Positions 7,036-8,040 of a stretch of 8,040 nucleotides of DNA are shown here, piece by piece. Made by a program: the position numbers and the translations under genes. The DNA lies in contig CABVAP010000109.1 of assembly GCA_902496345.1 (NCBI GenBank), positions 1 to 8,040 on the forward strand, in the 5' to 3' direction. Source of the DNA: an uncultured Eubacteriales bacterium (lineage in GTDB: Bacteria > Bacillota > Clostridia > Lachnospirales > CAG-274). Position 1 is the stretch's first letter. Each line of letters opens with the position of its first letter. The notes below the pieces were generated by a model. That model was not told where the DNA came from and ran no database searches. It was given only the letters and a program-made list of their open reading frames with translations.

Positions 7036-7851
7036 ATGTTACCATTTTATGAAATTAGGAAAACAGATTTAACAGTAAAGAGAAATGATTACGAGGTAAA
7101 ATTTCCAGACCATTTACATAAATACATGGAACTTTTATACGTATTTAAAGGCGAACAACATATAGAAATAGATAACGAAAAATATTGTATAAATGAGGGA
7201 GAATTAGCTATAATATTTCCTGATATTTTACACAATTATTATAGACTTGACGAAACAAAAGAAAACAGGAACACATCAGAACTACTTATTATGTGTGACC
7301 CTAAATTATTAGGTTCGCTTTTTCCGAGATTTAAGGACCATAAACCGAAAAATCCAATAGTAAAAAAAGAACTTATATCAGAAGAAACGATATTTGCACT
7401 AAACCACCTAAAACCAGACAGCAATTTTGAGGTCAAATTCGGATATATATGTATAATACTATCAAACATAGTAAATACCTTAATTGTAAACAACAGTAAA
7501 ATTTCGATAGAGGATTTAACATACAAGATTACAGATTACATAGAAAATAATTTCACCGAAAACATAACAAGGGAGAGCCTTGCAAATCTATTTGGCGTAA
7601 GTATTTATGACATATCAAGACTTTTTAAAGACAGATTTAAAATGAATTTACGTTCTTATTTAGGTTTAATTCGCACAGAATACGCCTCTGTTTTAATAAG
7701 GACAACCGATAGAACTTTAACCGATATAGCTCTAACATCTGGCTTTGAAAGCATAAGGACATTTAACCGTGTTTTCAAAGACATCTATGGAATTTCTCCA
7801 ACCCAATTCAAAAACAACATCGCAAACTTTACAACCAAATCTAAAATTTAA
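7036..7851 (+). CDS. AraC-family transcriptional regulator
   Basis: This 271-residue cytoplasmic DNA-binding protein carries an N-terminal cupin-type sensing domain (about 10-90) with FPDHLHKYMELLYVFKGE (23-40), the INEGELAIIFPD turn (52-63) and H66. These are typical of AraC regulators that bind sugars. The C-terminal domain (about 160-260) holds two helix-turn-helix units: about 178-201 (TRESLANLFGVSIYDISRLF) and about 227-259 (TLTDIALTSGF, then TFNRVFKDIYGISPTQFK). The C-terminal signature is complete. It is divergently placed 127 bp from the GH3 gene, which suggests that it controls that gene in response to a released sugar. The Shine-Dalgarno is poor (AAGAAAGAG around 7017-7025), which suggests low expression. 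Effector and direction of control (probably activation) are inferred. Confidence 0.93.
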   Translation: MLPFYEIRKTDLTVKRNDYEVKFPDHLHKYMELLYVFKGEQHIEIDNEKYCINEGELAIIFPDILHNYYRLDETKENRNTSELLIMCDPKLLGSLFPRFKDHKPKNPIVKKELISEETIFALNHLKPDSNFEVKFGYICIILSNIVNTLIVNNSKISIEDLTYKITDYIENNFTENITRESLANLFGVSIYDISRLFKDRFKMNLRSYLGLIRTEYASVLIRTTDRTLTDIALTSGFESIRTFNRVFKDIYGISPTQFKNNIANFTTKSKI

Positions 7852-7898
7852 ACAAATTAGAAGTTGTAGGGCTAAACTTTTTTGTTAAAAAGATTTTA

Positions 7899-7929
7899 AA
7901 AACCAGTTTTGTGGTGGTTTTAGTTTTTG
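7899..7929 (+). terminator. Possible terminator of the regulator gene
   Basis: AAAACCA (7899-7905) pairs with TGGTTTT (7915-7921) across a 9-nt loop, and a second T-run (TTTTT) ends near 7928. The stem is short and has only two G-C pairs, so termination may be weak. A smaller CTTTTT/AAAAAG hairpin precedes it at 7877-7892. Confidence 0.45.
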
Positions 7930-7937
7930 ATTTATAA

Positions 7938-8040
7938 TCCGATTTTATCGGAAATCTATTTATTTGCCTACGGCGTGGTACTTTTTGATTGCAAAAAGTA
8001 CCCAAAAACCTGGGGGGTTTCGAATTCCCCCCAGACCCCC
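7938..8040. repeat. Right-end hairpin array, cut by the window edge
   Basis: It contains TCCGAT-ttt-ATCGGA (7938-7952), then an 11-bp stem GGTACTTTTTG / CAAAAAGTACC with an ATTG loop (7977-8002). A G-rich stem CTGGGGGG / CCCCCCAG (8010-8034) with a 9-nt loop follows, and a C-run continues to the window end. The G+C of the last 30 bases is far above that of the surroundings. Sequences of this type recur between genes in gut Clostridia as far as I recall; this needs a search. Confidence 0.65.

Noticed and set aside
7239..7526. Minus-strand frame inside the regulator gene
   Set aside because: It overlaps the well-supported AraC-family coding region and shows no motif of its own.

Overview
The window looks like chromosomal DNA from an AT-rich, fermentative, polysaccharide-degrading Clostridia-type bacterium (Bacillota), probably from a gut or rumen. 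This is inferred from the low G+C, strong AAGGAGG-type ribosome binding sites, a dockerin domain, a multi-domain secreted glycoside hydrolase and an iron-dependent alcohol dehydrogenase. No species can be named from the sequence alone.

Layout from left to right: (1) 1-323, non-coding, with four back-to-back hairpins (66-140) and a likely bidirectional terminator (191-231). (2) 324-1496, minus strand, iron-containing alcohol dehydrogenase with its own promoter and a Rex-like palindrome upstream. (3) 1739-2004, a dense non-coding hairpin element bounded by two near-identical 21-nt palindromes. (4) 2080-2739, minus strand, a small secreted protein with a beta-rich domain, a Pro-Asp-Thr linker and a dockerin-like C-terminus whose second calcium loop is degenerate. 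(5) 2835-6908, minus strand, a 1357-residue secreted GH3 enzyme of the beta-xylosidase type with a putative CBM6-like insert and a long C-terminal train of accessory modules. (6) 6909-7035, a short divergent promoter region. (7) 7036-7851, plus strand, AraC-family regulator. (8) 7852-8040, a terminator and another hairpin array that runs off the window.

The likely biology is a local carbohydrate-use unit. The AraC-type regulator probably senses a sugar through its cupin domain and controls the divergent GH3 gene. The GH3 enzyme and the dockerin protein are probably co-transcribed and exported, and they would act on plant polysaccharide or its oligosaccharides outside the cell. The alcohol dehydrogenase is a separate unit that would reoxidise NAD(P)H during fermentation of the released sugars.

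The least explained content is the non-coding DNA. Three hairpin arrays (left end, middle, right end) lie at the edges of the transcription units, and several of their stems share a CTTTTT/AAAAAG core. The middle one, about 260 bp long with inverted ends, is the best candidate for an undescribed element.
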